In this document: positions 49,295 to 60,063 of the stretch, one piece after another | Layout: each line of letters starts with the position of its first letter | Numbering within the stretch: the first letter of the stretch is position 1 | Assembly (NCBI GenBank): GCA_013350335.1 | Contig: CM023539.1 | Coordinates: 29,877,043 to 29,941,042 of the forward strand | DNA length: 64,000 bases | Reading direction: 5' to 3' | From: Chimonanthus salicifolius | Lineage: Eukaryota; Streptophyta; Magnoliopsida; Laurales; Calycanthaceae | Program-made: the position numbers and the translations under genes | The notes under the pieces: generated by a model | Told to the model about the DNA's origin: nothing | Database searches by the model: none | Seen by the model: the letters and a program-made list of their open reading frames with translations, nothing else

Positions 49295-49440
49295 AAGACA
49301 AACCCAAAGGGGAGAGTGATGGCTAGAAACTTGTCTCAAGAAGTGGCATCCTGAGTTCAATTCTTACTCCATTTCAAAGAGTCAATTCCCTTAGCATTGT
49401 CTACTATATATAACTAGAGAGGTTTATACATGCCCGAAAG
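49295..49440 (+). mobile_element. SINE-like repeat copy (most complete)
   Basis: AGAGTGATGGCTAGAAACTT can act as a weak box A, and GAGTTCAATTCTTACTCC contains a box-B-like GTTCAATTC about 35 bp later. It continues AGAGTCAATTCCC...ACTATATATAACTAG. It matches the split repeat at 2150/27175. No clear tail is seen. Confidence 0.45.
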
Positions 49441-49900
49441 ATTAATCGAGTGCCATGAGTCCTGAATACTTCGGTCATTAAAAAATATACCGAGTTGAAC
49501 AGAGGGGCCAGTACACATACAACATACAAAGAATAATATAGGCTATATGATATAGGTATAGAAAGGTCCAAAAAAATAAGAAATAAACTTGCAATTACTT
49601 CGACTTTCACTAGCAACTCTAGATCAAAATACTCGACATCCTCCCTCATGGACCAATGGATCTGGTTGGCGTAAAGAGAGGGTTCAAAGATGATGAGGCT
49701 GCAAACAGGACTGCGGACAGAAATGGTGCAAGGAGAGAGAGAATGGTGGATGAACACATATACGATATGGATGGGCGCCTGGTGTTGGGCTCAAAACTGG
49801 ACGATCTCATGGTTGTTTGCAGAGAGTGGCGAAAAGGTCGAAGATTGGTGGCCGATGAGAGGATTGCAATGGCAGAAGCATGGGCTAGAGTTGCAGGTGC

Positions 49901-50048
49901 CTAATGAATGATGGCTGGGAAAAGTGACGTGATTACAAAAGGTTGGTTGAAAGATGTTCGGTGGAGAAGGCTGACTAATGAATGATGGCTGGGAAAAGTG
50001 AGGGGACCACAAAAGGTTGGTTGAAAGATGTTCGGTGGAGAAGGCTGG
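49901..50048. repeat. 74-bp tandem duplication
   Basis: 49901-49974 and 49975-50048 are almost identical (CTAATGAATGATGGCTGGGA ... GGTGGAGAAGGCTG). It does not preserve a reading frame. Confidence 0.9.
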
Positions 50049-50975
50049 GATCGTCTGCTGTCTACTGAGAGAGAGTTCTGATAAGAGAGGAAAACGTGAT
50101 GCAGAAGACGTGATGCAATAGAAGGCCAGATCTAGGCCTATACAACGGGAGAACCCAACAAAATAGTAAGTTGCAAGGCGATGGAGGAGAAGTGGAATAC
50201 AGACAAAGAGGCATGTATGTGGGTAAGCAACAATGAGGATGAACTGCCAAATGAAGGGTCGGTGGAGAAGCAATGCGAGGTGAAGTCTGCTAGATTTGTT
50301 CACTTTTTGGTGCTAGGGGAGTTGCCAACGTGTCTGTTGAGACATTAGAATGACTATTTTACCCATGATTATTGACTAGTTAGCTTTCAATTTTGTATAT
50401 ATTAGATACAATTAATTTTGTTTGTTAGTTTTATAAATAAATTTGGAAAGTATAGGAAATCAATCAAAATTAATGAAAAATTGCAAGTTTTGTGTTTAAA
50501 TTGGAAGACCCAAAATTTTTAATAATTAATTTCAGACCACTTTAGGATTTTTTATTGTAAATTGATTAATCTGGATCCAATTATGAGAGTCTAGATTAAT
50601 TCAATATTTTTAGATTTCAAGTGGTGAATTAATTATTTTAATTTTAGAGAGAGAAACTGCAATTCAAGGGCCAAAGTCTGAAATTCAAATCCATGGGCCA
50701 GAGATCCACTCCAATTGGGCCAAGCTATGCTCCACATGTCAAGTATTGGGCCAGGCTCAAGTATCCATGTACATTTCATAAAGTGGGCCAGGCCAATGTG
50801 CAAGTCCAAGTCCAGCAGGCCTAAGTTCAAGTCTATGTGCTCAAGTCCACTTGAGGCCCAATTGTCCAAACCCTGTGATCCATATAACCCATGTTCGAAT
50901 TCACTGTGTGTAATCTCTAACTCAACACGTCCATATCCTTGTCCCTTTCCTTGCCATCCACTTCACCATCTTTAA

Positions 50976-52716
50976 TGTAATGGCCCGTCCCTAAACACAA
51001 AAATTAAAATATTAAGTCCGTACATAAGTTCGTGCTTGAACGAAATGAGACTTATTTCACCTCATTCCTCTTCCAAACAGGCAACCATTCTTCCCTAACA
51101 GCAAACCCTTGCCTCATCTACCTTCTCTCCATTGATTTTCACCCACTAAAGGCTTTGGATTCAGATTTCTTACACTTAGAGAACCCCGTTGTATGGTTCA
51201 TTATCCCCTAAAGGTAAGATTTGTGATCATTCTCTCCCATTTTTTTAATGAATAATAAATCCTTTTGGGAGAGGAATCCATTAAAGAAATTGAAGATTTT
51301 GTTATAAAACTTTGAATGGGTGTGGATTAGATTTGATTTTGAACTTGGAACCATAAGAAATGAAGTAAATTTGGGGAAAAAGGGGCATATGCATGATTTT
51401 GGAGATGATTCTTGGGAGGATATTTGGGGATTTCCCTTAGATTGAAGGGATTAATCTAAGTTATGGGTAAATCTTGGGTATAAATTGGGAGTTTTGCTCC
51501 TAAGCTTTAATTTGGCTTAATCTATGAACAAAGATGTATTATGTTATCTTTGATTGAATAGAGCCCTTGAACCCCAAACCTGTCGAGGTACGACCCGAAG
51601 ATCAACCCGAGATATCGTAACTTTTTAGGTGAGGATTGCTACACATTGTATGTATGCTTATATGCTATTACATTGATTTAGAGAACAAGTTGTGTTATTG
51701 GTATGTTTAATGCATGATAAATAGGATGGTTGTGCCCTATACTGTGCAAGAGATGTTATAATTTCCCTGTTATGCGATTTGTAGCATGTCTATTATCTTG
51801 TTATGATGATAGAAAATTGTGATACTTGTTGAAGACCGTTATGAAGGGCCGATATGATTATTGATGAATTTAATTGGGTTTATGTGGTGAAAAGGGAGTG
51901 ATTGGACTTAGGATGTTAAACCACCATGAGAGGGGTTTAATAAATTGCAAGGATTAATAATATGTATAAATAAACCCGATGTGTGTATCTCAAGGTTGGT
52001 GTGTAGTCCATGTTTCTAAAATAACCCAATATGATAATTATGTTGAGTGTATGAAATGCAATGGAATGTGCTATGCTGCTATTATTGTGAAATTATGGTC
52101 ATTATGTGATTATGACACATATGTTGCCTATGTAATTGTGAAGTTGATCCCTTTTGCATTACTCACTGATGTGTGCCTAGGAGGTTATCTAGGATGTAAA
52201 TATGGGATGTTGTGCTAATGGGCATGATGAGTTTGACAATCACTAGTGTTGGGATTAGATCCAAAGGGTATATAGGACTTGGTGATGTGCCTTTCCCTTG
52301 TTTGGGCCGCACTAGTTGTAGTCCCCACTCCCTAGAGGAGGTTGGTGTGACAGGATGATGGTTTAGATTTAAAGAACCCTATTGGAATGGTGGCATCGAC
52401 TATGGGACTTGGTCCTGTAGGTTTGCCGTCGAGGTGTATAGCTCCTATCATGTTTCGCGCAGTAAATCGCTCTCAAGGCTGTTGTGGTTTTCTTTTAGGA
52501 GTATAGCCCCTCATATGCTTTGCGTTGTAGGTCGCTCTCACGACTATTTTGTACACTTGGTGTGCAATATTATGCAGGATTAGATACTTCTGACCCCTAC
52601 TTGGGCGGTACTAACTTATTAAGGCGCATTGCGCAGGGTTAGATATCTGTGAGCCCTACTAAGACAGTATAACTTGGTAAGTCGTATATCGATCACCTTA
52701 GAGCTGCGTTGTATCT
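50976..52716 (+). mobile_element. Unidentified LTR-like segment inside the Athila LTR
   Basis: Starts TGTAATGGCCCGTCCC, reminiscent of other TGTAACGCCCC-type plant LTR starts. The inner text has a leader-like AGGTGAGGATTGCTACAC and repeated GTAGGTCGCTCTCA/AGTAAATCGCTCTCA near 52455-52540. The right limit is where inverted Athila sequence starts. No TG...CA closure or TSD is found, so it is probably truncated. Confidence 0.45.
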
Positions 52717-53178
52717 TGTTATCATGTTTTACATATATTACTCGCAAGTGTATGAACCATGTATAATATAACAATGTGAGGGCGAGGTCGAACCCAAAGG
52801 AAATCCACAAAATATATGCTTAAAAATAAATTAAATTGGCACCCTTTAAAAAGATATGATTTATGAAATGGAATTAAATCTATAAATTTGAAAAAGAATT
52901 CTAATATATGGCATTTTAAGTTAACTTAGATATAAAGGAAACAAAATTTTAAAACATATTAACAAGTTTTGATAGGATTTATTAAAATACAAGTGTTAGA
53001 GTTCTTTGATTTAAACATTAGGATTTTTTTTCTTGATAATATATCTTTTTAAAGGAAAACTAATTTAATTTTAGCGCATATATTTTGTGATTTTCCGTTA
53101 GGTTCGACGTCGCACTCTAACTGCTATATGATAAATGGTTCGTGCGCTTGCGAGTTATAAATGTAAAATTTGACAACA
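52717..53178. repeat. Inverted pair of Athila LTR ends
   Basis: 52717-52842 (TGTTATCATGTTTTACAT..., with CTCGCAAGTGTATGAACC) is the reverse complement of 53054-53178 (GGTTCGTGCGCTTGCGAG... ending ACAACA), with many substitutions and a ~210-bp spacer. Both arms are U5-end sequence of the Athila LTR in opposite orientations. Confidence 0.75.
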
Positions 53179-53187
53179 AGAAGTTCT

Positions 53188-53205
53188 TGGCACAGTTGCC
53201 GGGGA
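53188..53205 (+). other. Primer-binding site of Athila copy 2
   Basis: TGGCACAGTTGCCGGGGA on the plus strand, close to the tRNA-Asp-type TGGCGCCGTTGCCGGGGA of Athila elements. Confidence 0.8.
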
Positions 53206-54594
53206 AAATCATAAAATTAAATTGTGTGCCTTTAAAATTATACATTTTTAAGAAAAAATGTTATTTTTGGAAAAATATATTTTTGGTAACTCTTTAAAAT
53301 TGGAAACTATTATTTTTGGAAAGTTCCAATTCCAGAAATTTTCCTTAAATAAGATTTTTTTTTGAAAATCTCAATATTTTAAGAATCAATTTATTTTTAG
53401 AAGTTGCTAATTTTTTAAACTGCTATATTTAAAATTTTCTATTTTTAGAAATTTTCTAATTTATTAGTTTCCTATTTTAGCAAGAAAGTTCTAATCTTGG
53501 ATTTTGTTTTAGTAAAATCTTAGTTTTGAAAAATCTATTTTTGGAAAGTTTTCTACTTTTAGATAAATCTAATTTTGGTAATTGATATATTTTTGGAAAC
53601 CATCTAATTTTAGAAAAATTCCAAACTTAGAAGTTTTCTAGATTTAGAAATTTTATCTAACTTATGTAAATTTCAAAATAAGATTTCTAATCAAATCCTG
53701 GAAATTATGGAATAAAGATTTAATTTGGTGAAGTTGATTTTAATTCTAATCTTGTCTCATTTAAAATTCATGTTTAACGTTGTAAATATTACATCTCTGT
53801 CATTAGTTGTAGTTTAGGAAAAATTCATTTAGTTTAGGATCACGCATTGTTTGATTTAGACTCTACGCCAAGGCTTGTATGTATTGTTTTGCAGGTTTTT
53901 AAATGCACGCTTAAAAATTGCTGGAAATATGCATATTAGGCTAAGGTGAGTACCTAATCGCCTTCTTTTAATTTTAATTTCTATCATGCATTCATATAAG
54001 AATTTTTTAGGGTGTTCTTCAATTTTCTTTAATTAGTTTGCATATTTAAATTGCTCATGCATATTAGGGTGCTAGATTCATGCATTAGTTTAGATTTGCT
54101 TGATATTTGTTTTGCATATTTGCTTGATGCTTGCATTGGTAAAATAGTATTGCATTCACAATATTTATAAAAATAAGATAGTAAAATGGTTCATGCATCT
54201 CCTAAATAAAATCAATTTTGGAACCATTATGCTAGATTTTAGGGTTTCATGCTCATGAGGAACCTTTTCAATCTAAATTAATTTTTGTAACCAATGGATA
54301 TTTTATCTTCAAGAATGGTGTCTAAGGATTAGTTCTGTCACCAAGGCATGAGGTCCAGCATGCCTAAGGATAAATTGGAATGAGATGTCGTTTGTGCTCC
54401 CCAACTTATCTGAGAACTTACTTGGCCATCTTGTGGTTAAACTCTTATTGGATACTTAAGCTATTTGGAGAGAAAAATAAGAGCAAGTCTAGAAACAATT
54501 TTTAGAGTCCTATTAGCAGCCAATAAAAATTCAATTTCTCTTAAAAACATTTGAATATAGATTTAGGCATTTTCTTGTGTGAATTTGTTTGAAC
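53206..54594 (+). other. Leader of Athila copy 2
   Basis: Untranslated, AT-rich. 53260-53690 is packed with TTTTTGGAAA/TTTTAGAAATTTTC words, as in copy 1 (20690-20990). Text near 53880-54440 aligns in reverse complement to 19900-20520 of copy 1. Confidence 0.65.
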
Positions 54595-55519
54595 GTGAAT
54601 GATCGTGTCTATGTATGCTTAACTGGTCTCGGGACTCCACCAATCGCTTGGTTAGAGTTATATGTCTTGTTAGTAAATTGATTGTTGCGTTCGGAGCTCA
54701 GACTAGCTCAATCATAGACATAGATAGTCCACCTACTACACCACTCTCATCATCTTCATTTTCATCGCTACCATCATCACCCATGGCTGAGGAAGTTGAG
54801 GAGAAAACTTTCCAAGATTACTTCTCTCCAGTCACAGCCAATACTCCATCAGGTATAGTGGTACATGCAACCAATGTCACATTTAAACTTAAGCGAGCTC
54901 TTTTACATCTTCTACCAGCTTTCCATGGTCTTGATAGAAAGGACCCGTACCTCCATGTTAAAGAATTCTTAGAGATCTGCGCCACCATTAAAATTCAAGG
55001 AATCACTGATGAATCTATTCAACTTTGATTATTTCCTTTCTCTCTCAAAGAAAAAAAATAAAATCTTGGTTAAATTCTTTACCTGCGAATTCCATCACAA
55101 CTTGGGATCAGCTAGTTAATAAATTGTTTGAACAAATTTTCCCTGTGTCTAAAACAAATGCTCTCAAGAAAGAAATGATAAACTTCAATCAAAAGAAGGG
55201 CGAACAATTTTGTGAATCATGGGAAAGATTTAAAGATATATTAGAAAAATGCCCCCACCATGGTTTTGAAACGTGGAGACTTGTCCAATTTTTCTATGAT
55301 GGTTTAACCACATCAAACCGTCAAATGGTTGAGTCCATGAAAAATGGGGACTTTTTGAAACTAACTGAGAACAATGCATAAACATTCCTAGAAACATTGG
55401 TAGAGAATTTTCAGTGATGGGATTTCTCCAAGAAAGAGAATTTACCACAAACCTCAAAGAAAGGGGGTTTGTACGAAGTTAGTAGTGACTTTGACGTTAA
55501 GTTAGCAATCGCAAACCTA
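54595..55519 (+). pseudogene. Athila gag, copy 2 (truncated)
   Basis: The start homologous to ATG at 19785-19787 is GTG here (54595-54597), then VNDRVYVCL. A frameshift follows. The capsid part reads MAEEVEEKTFQDYFSPVTAN and DPYLHVKEFLEICATIK (54784-55028), stop, then LFPFSLKEK, a stop, KSWLNSLPANSITTWDQL and FCESWERFKDILEKCPHHGF (to 55381). Further stops lie at 55379-55381 and 55415-55417. The text ends DFDVKLAIANL at about 55519, where LINE sequence begins. In copy 1 the same gag continues after that point (KLAIVNLTKK). Protease and pol of this copy are absent. Confidence 0.88.
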
Positions 55520-56492
55520 AGATCATCAGCGAACAACAAATTGGAAATAGACAATCCTCGTATGGAGAAAGGGCAGTGAAACATCTTATCTTCAATGGCA
55601 CGATCCAAGGCAGAAGACAAACTTTCCATGACGATTGCAAAGAGGAAGGGGGAGAAAGGATCCCCTTGTCTGAGACCTTTCGAGCTACTAAAGAAACCAA
55701 TGGGGATCCCATTGACGAGAACAGAGAAAGAGGGGGAGGTGATGCATTCCTTAATCCAGCCAGTCCATTTTGAAGAGAAGTTCATTTGCCCAAGGATATG
55801 AAACAAACAATCCCACTTCACACTGTCGAAAGCCTTCTTAAGGTCAATCTTGATGCACATCCGCGAGGGACCACGCTTAAGATGGATGCCTTGGATGAGA
55901 TCATGGCAAAGAAGAATATTTGAAGTGATGTCTCGACCAGGAATGAAGGCAGATTGATTGTGACTAATGAGGAGAGGCATTACAACCTTAAGCCTATTGA
56001 CGATGATCTTGGAGATGATTTTATAGAGCTCATTAGAAAGGGCGATCAGACGAAACTATTTAGGCCTATCAGCGTGGGGGGACTTTGGGATGAAAGTAAT
56101 GAAGGAGGCTTTGATCTGTTTCAGAAGGCAGGAAGAATAGAAGAAGTCAGCAATTGCAGCAGCAATGTCATCTCCAATTATGCTCCAACAAGCTTTAAAA
56201 AAACAACCATTCAGACAGCTCGGGCCTGGGGATTTGCGGGGGTTAGTAAGACAAATAGCGACCTCCACTTCAGATCTGCAAAGAGGGATGTCAAGGGTGG
56301 AGTAGACACTGTCATCCAGCACTGTTCTGATGTTAAACCTATGAGAAGATGCAGCAGAGGGAAGCGAGGGAGGGAATAGGTTCATGAGAACAGAATGAGG
56401 GGTTCCCTCAGAGATGGGTTGACCTTCATAACGCTCGATGAAGAAATTACCAAAGAATTGCTGATTTCCATGGGATCATTAGTTAAGGATCC
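55520..56492 (-). pseudogene. L1-type LINE reverse transcriptase fragment
   Basis: Minus-strand frame open from about 56477 to 55520 except one TAG (56056-56058). Blocks in order: FFGNFFIERYEGQPISEGTP; KSPGPSCLNGCFFKACW; LIALSNELYKIISKIIVNRL; NQSAFIPGRDI; CIKIDLKKAFDSVKWD (motif A); SVLVNGIPIGFF; GLRQGDPFSPFLF (motif B); ISNLLFADDL (motif C), where it is cut off. These are the palm and fingers of plant L1-type non-LTR RT. Upstream endonuclease and downstream C-terminal parts are missing. Catalytic Asp residues are intact, but the fragment is dead. Confidence 0.92.
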
Positions 56493-57343
56493 TGATGTAG
56501 CACCTGCTTGAGGTGTGCCTTAACAAGGGCACGTGAGGGGTTTCTAAACCCAAGTCCCCAAATTCACAATGGAAGTTTCCCCTTTTCCCTTCTTTCTTTT
56601 TTCTCTACTTTTTCATTTTTTCCTTCTTTCTTGACTGCACCTGCACACGAGCACCGACTGAAGTGATGAAGATGCTGACGATTCAAGCCCCGATCTCGAC
56701 GATTCAGGCACCTCTTTTTATTTTTTCGCCTTTCTTTGTTTACTTTCGTTCCTATTTTAGTGTTTAGGGTATGTATATAAATACCCCTTTTGTAGATTGT
56801 AATAGGGAATGAATGAATAGATTTTGAGTTCCTTTTTTTTATGCAAGTTGCTTGCGTTTTGTGATTGTTTCTCTAAGGATACTTGTCGCCACCGAAGTAC
56901 GACTGCAGCCTCAAAGTATTTCTTCCCCTTCGCACACAGACTACTTGAGTTTTTCCCTACCGTCTGCGTCCAAAAGGACCTTGTCGAACCTATAACAAGT
57001 TCGTCAATCTGTTTACCATCCAGCCATAATCCTTTCCCCATCATCATCCATATACCCAATTCCTTTTCAATCCACCAAAACCCTTACCATATTTCCCATT
57101 TCAGCCCACTCATCACACCAGCCACTTTTGTGTCTCTGAACCAAACCATATAGACCCCATTCCCAGTTACCGTTCACGGCAAACCCATCTAACCTTACCT
57201 TACCTTCCCTTCCTTGTTTATTTCTCTTTATTTATTTTATTCCCATCAATTCCCCCTAAGGTCATTAAGTTAGTATTCAATATATTATCTAATCCTCCAT
57301 CCATATAGCCAATAATTTACTTAACTCGATCCCCGCTGGGTCA
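56493..57343 (+). repeat. 5' LTR of the chromovirus-type element
   Basis: Begins TGATGTAGCACCTGCTTGAG (or TGTAGCACC at 56496) and ends GCTGGGTCA before the primer-binding site. TATATAAATA at 56774-56783 is a good TATA box, followed by pyrimidine-rich text. The other LTR is outside the window or lost, so the left limit is inferred from loss of LINE homology. Confidence 0.75.
56774..56783 (+). promoter_or_regulatory. TATA box of the chromovirus-type LTR
   Basis: TATATAAATACCCC, about 280 bp into the LTR. Confidence 0.65.
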
Positions 57344-57345
57344 TG

Positions 57346-57358
57346 TGGTTATCAGAGC
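57346..57358 (+). other. Primer-binding site (tRNA-Met type, one extra T)
   Basis: TGGTTATCAGAGC differs from the usual TGGTATCAGAGC by one inserted T. It lies three bases after the LTR. Confidence 0.8.
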
Positions 57359-57382
57359 CCAGATTAAAAAAAAAAAAAATCC

Positions 57383-58630
57383 ATGGCTGCCACTCCCAAT
57401 CCTGAAGACAATCAGCCTGTCACCAAGGCTGAGATGAATGTAGTTCAGCATTCTATCGAAGATTTGCGAGTGATGATGCAACAACTCCTTAACCGCAGCA
57501 ATTGACATGATCGTAACAATCGAGGTAGGAGACCCCCAGTTCGGCCTGAGTATGAATCTAGAGATGAGGAGTCAGTAGACAACCGTGAGCCTCCAGACAA
57601 CAATAATAATGGAAAATACCGTCCAAAGATGGATTTACCGTATTTCAACGGTCAACTACATGTCGAAGGCTTCCTTGACTGGCTCTCTGAGGTCGAACTC
57701 TTCTTCGATTGCATGGAAATCGATGAGGCGAAGAAAGTAAAGTTGGTAGCCAGCCAACTCAAGGCCGGAGCATCCACATGGTGGCAACAACTAGAAGCCG
57801 CCCGAAAGCGACAAGGAAAGCGTCCTATCAATTCCTGGACGTGAATGAGAGAGCAAATGCAGACTCACTTCCTTCCTATTCATTATGAACAAGTTCTTTT
57901 CGAGTAGTATCTGAATTGTCGTCAAGGTAATTATGCAGTTTGTGACTACGTAAAAGAGTTCTATCGCCTTTCTGCCAGAGCCGACTTGCCTGAGACTGAG
58001 ACCCAACAAGTCTCACGATTCTTGGGTGGTCTTCGCATTTCACTTCGTGACTGCTTTAGGTATCAACCTGTTTCACTTTGAACGAGGCAGTTCAGTTAGT
58101 CACAACAGTTGAAAGTCAGAATGATCGCTCGGGAGGAAGGAATACACAGATGGCTAGGCACACCCTTCCATCAACTTCTTCGACTCCTCCATCAGGACTC
58201 ACTTCTCAGGAAACAGTGCCTCCTCGACAAGTTCGACCATGGAACCAACCAGTTACCACGCTGAGGTCTGCCGCTGGCAAAAACACCCTGTACAGCAGAC
58301 CTATGGCAAGCAATTGCTTTCGTCGCTGTGAGCCAGGACATCGTTCAAATAATTGTCCTACTTGTCATCCAGTTGCAATTACCACTAATGAAGCCCAGGA
58401 TGAAGAAGATGAGTACATTGAAGGACAAGAAGAAGATGTTGTTGACGATGAAGAAGACTATATCGACTATGGAGACGAAGGATCCTCTTTGGTGGTTCGC
58501 AGATTGCTCTGCACATCGAGGAAGGGTCTCCATTGCAACGTCATAAGATCTTCAAGACTCGATACACCGTCAATGATAAAGTCTGTGATGTTATCATTGA
58601 TGGTGGTAGCTACGAGAATATGATCTCCTA
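57383..58630 (+). pseudogene. Chromovirus gag (degenerate)
   Basis: ATG at 57383 after an A-rich tract opens MAATPNPEDNQPVTKAEMNV. Stops occur at 57503-57505, 57842-57844 and 57905-57907. The capsid core reads KMDLPYFNGQLHVEGFLDWL, KKVKLVASQLKAGASTWW, then YVKEFYRLSARADLPETE and FLGGLRISLRD. A frame change near 58077 leads to NEAVQLVTTVESQ, a basic/proline linker and a zinc-knuckle-like CFRRCEPGHRSNNC (spacing altered from CX2CX4HX4C) near 58317, then an acidic tail (EDEEDYIDYGDE). Confidence 0.88.
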
Positions 58631-58960
58631 GTTGATGGTAGACAAGTTGGGCTTGCAGACCCAGTTACATCCCTCTCCCTACTTGGTCGGATGGATCAAG
58701 AATGTGGAAGATACCGGAGTAACGAAGCAGTGCATCGTCTCCTTCTCCCTTGGTAAGAGATACGAAGATGAAGCCTTCTGCGACGTTGTTGATATGGACG
58801 TCAGCCACATGATTTTGGGCTACTCGTGGTAGTACAACATTGATTCCCACCATTGGGGACGTGCAAATATCTTCACCTTTTGCAAAGATGGAGTAACGAT
58901 CATCCTCATACTAAGTCAGGAAAAGGCCACCATCCACCACCACTTGAGAAAAAAAAGTCT
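58500..58960 (+). pseudogene. Chromovirus aspartic protease (degenerate)
   Basis: CDVIIDGGSYENMIS contains the active-site position as D-G-G where the family has D-S-G. A TAG follows, then LMVDKLGLQTQLHPSPYLVG, VTKQCIVSFSLGKRYEDE and CDVVDMDVSHMILGYSW. Two further stops are present. Confidence 0.82.
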
Positions 58961-59932
58961 TTTCTCATAGTCAACGACATTGAGCATGAGTCACGTGAAA
59001 CAGGTGAAATCGTTGCATTGGTCGTCCAGGAACCAGACTCAGTAGCCGTACCGGTCCCCACCAGAGGTAACCCCAATTCGGGACGAGTTCCAAGACTTGA
59101 TGCCAGATGAGCTACCAGATGGCTTGCCTCCGACTCGGGACGTCCAGCATCACATAGATCTTGTCCCTAGAGACAGTTTGCCACACTTACCCCATTATAG
59201 GATGAGCCCTAAGGAGTTTGATATCTTACAGGGCCAAGTGGAGGACTTATTGCACAAGGGCTTGAATGGAAGATTGCCTTCAAGATCAAAGGACTTTATG
59301 AATGGATGGTGATGCCGTTTGGACTCTCCAACGCACCTAGCACATTCATGCGGCTGATGAACCAAATATTGAAGCCTTTCATTGAGAAGTTTGTCGTTGT
59401 TTACTTTGACGACATTCTCATCTACTGCCGTTCAAATGAGGATTACCTGCAGTATCTACTCGAAGTATTCCAAGTACTCAAGGACAATAGTTTATATGTT
59501 CATAAAAAGAAGTGCACTTTTCTTGCAGATAAGCTTGTCTTCATGGGGTACGTTGTTGGATCCTCTGGAATACAAATGAATGAAGAGAAGGTCCATGCTA
59601 TCCGTGAGTGGCCCACTCCACGAACGGTAAGTGATGTTAGGAGTTTCCATGGCCTTGCAACCTTCTATCGACAGTTTGTGAAGAATTTCAGCAGTGTTGC
59701 CGCTCCTTTCATTGAATGCCTAAAGAAAAAACAATTCACATGGACCGAAGCTGTTGAAAAGAGTTTCAACTTGATTAAGGAGAAACGCACCACTGCTCCT
59801 GTCTTAGACTTGCCAAGCTTTGACAAGTTGTTCGAAGTCTATTGTGATGCCTCTGCAGTTGGCATTGGAGCAGTTTTATCTCAAGAAGGCAGACTTGTGG
59901 CTTATTTCAGTGAAAATCTAAGCGATGCATAG
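58960..59932 (+). pseudogene. Chromovirus RT and start of RNase H, with internal deletion
   Basis: The N-terminal linker DELPDGLPPTRDVQHHIDLV...[20 protein letters not shown] is followed by LLHKGL (59270). The text then jumps to [30 protein letters not shown] in another frame. About 75-80 codons normally between these blocks, including the first catalytic Asp, are missing. Downstream is intact: [81 protein letters not shown], ending at TAG 59930-59932. Confidence 0.9.
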
Positions 59933-60063
59933 AAGAAATGGTCTACCTATGAGCAAGAGATGTATGCGGTAGTTCAAGGTTTGAAGCATTGGAGGCAATA
60001 TTTGGTACAACGAGAGTTCATCATTTACACAGATCATCAGGCTCTCAAGTATCTAAATGGTTC

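Larger units (their letters stand above)
48185..50334. other. Intergenic DNA
   Basis: No convincing gene. Open frames around 49404-50303 on both strands overlap each other and a tandem duplication and have no recognised domain. The minus-strand 170-codon frame at 49791-50303 is the longest, and I do not support it. Confidence 0.4.
50335..53178 (+). repeat. Athila-type LTR (copy 2, 5' LTR), rearranged and interrupted
   Basis: Begins TGTTGAGACATTAGAATGAC, matching in reverse complement the end of the minus-strand Athila LTR. The GGGCCA-rich segment (50660-50870) also aligns. From 50976 to 52716 unrelated sequence intervenes. LTR-end sequence returns at 52717-53178 as an inverted pair, and the LTR ends GACAACA at 53178, ten bases before a primer-binding site. 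No left TSD partner is available because the other end is lost. Confidence 0.75.

Noticed and set aside
49791..50303. 170-codon minus-strand open frame
   Set aside because: It overlaps a 74-bp tandem duplication and plus-strand frames, has biased His/Leu/Ser text and no recognisable domain.
55576..56379. Plus-strand frames across the LINE fragment
   Set aside because: Antisense shadows of the minus-strand RT, which has clear motifs A, B and C.
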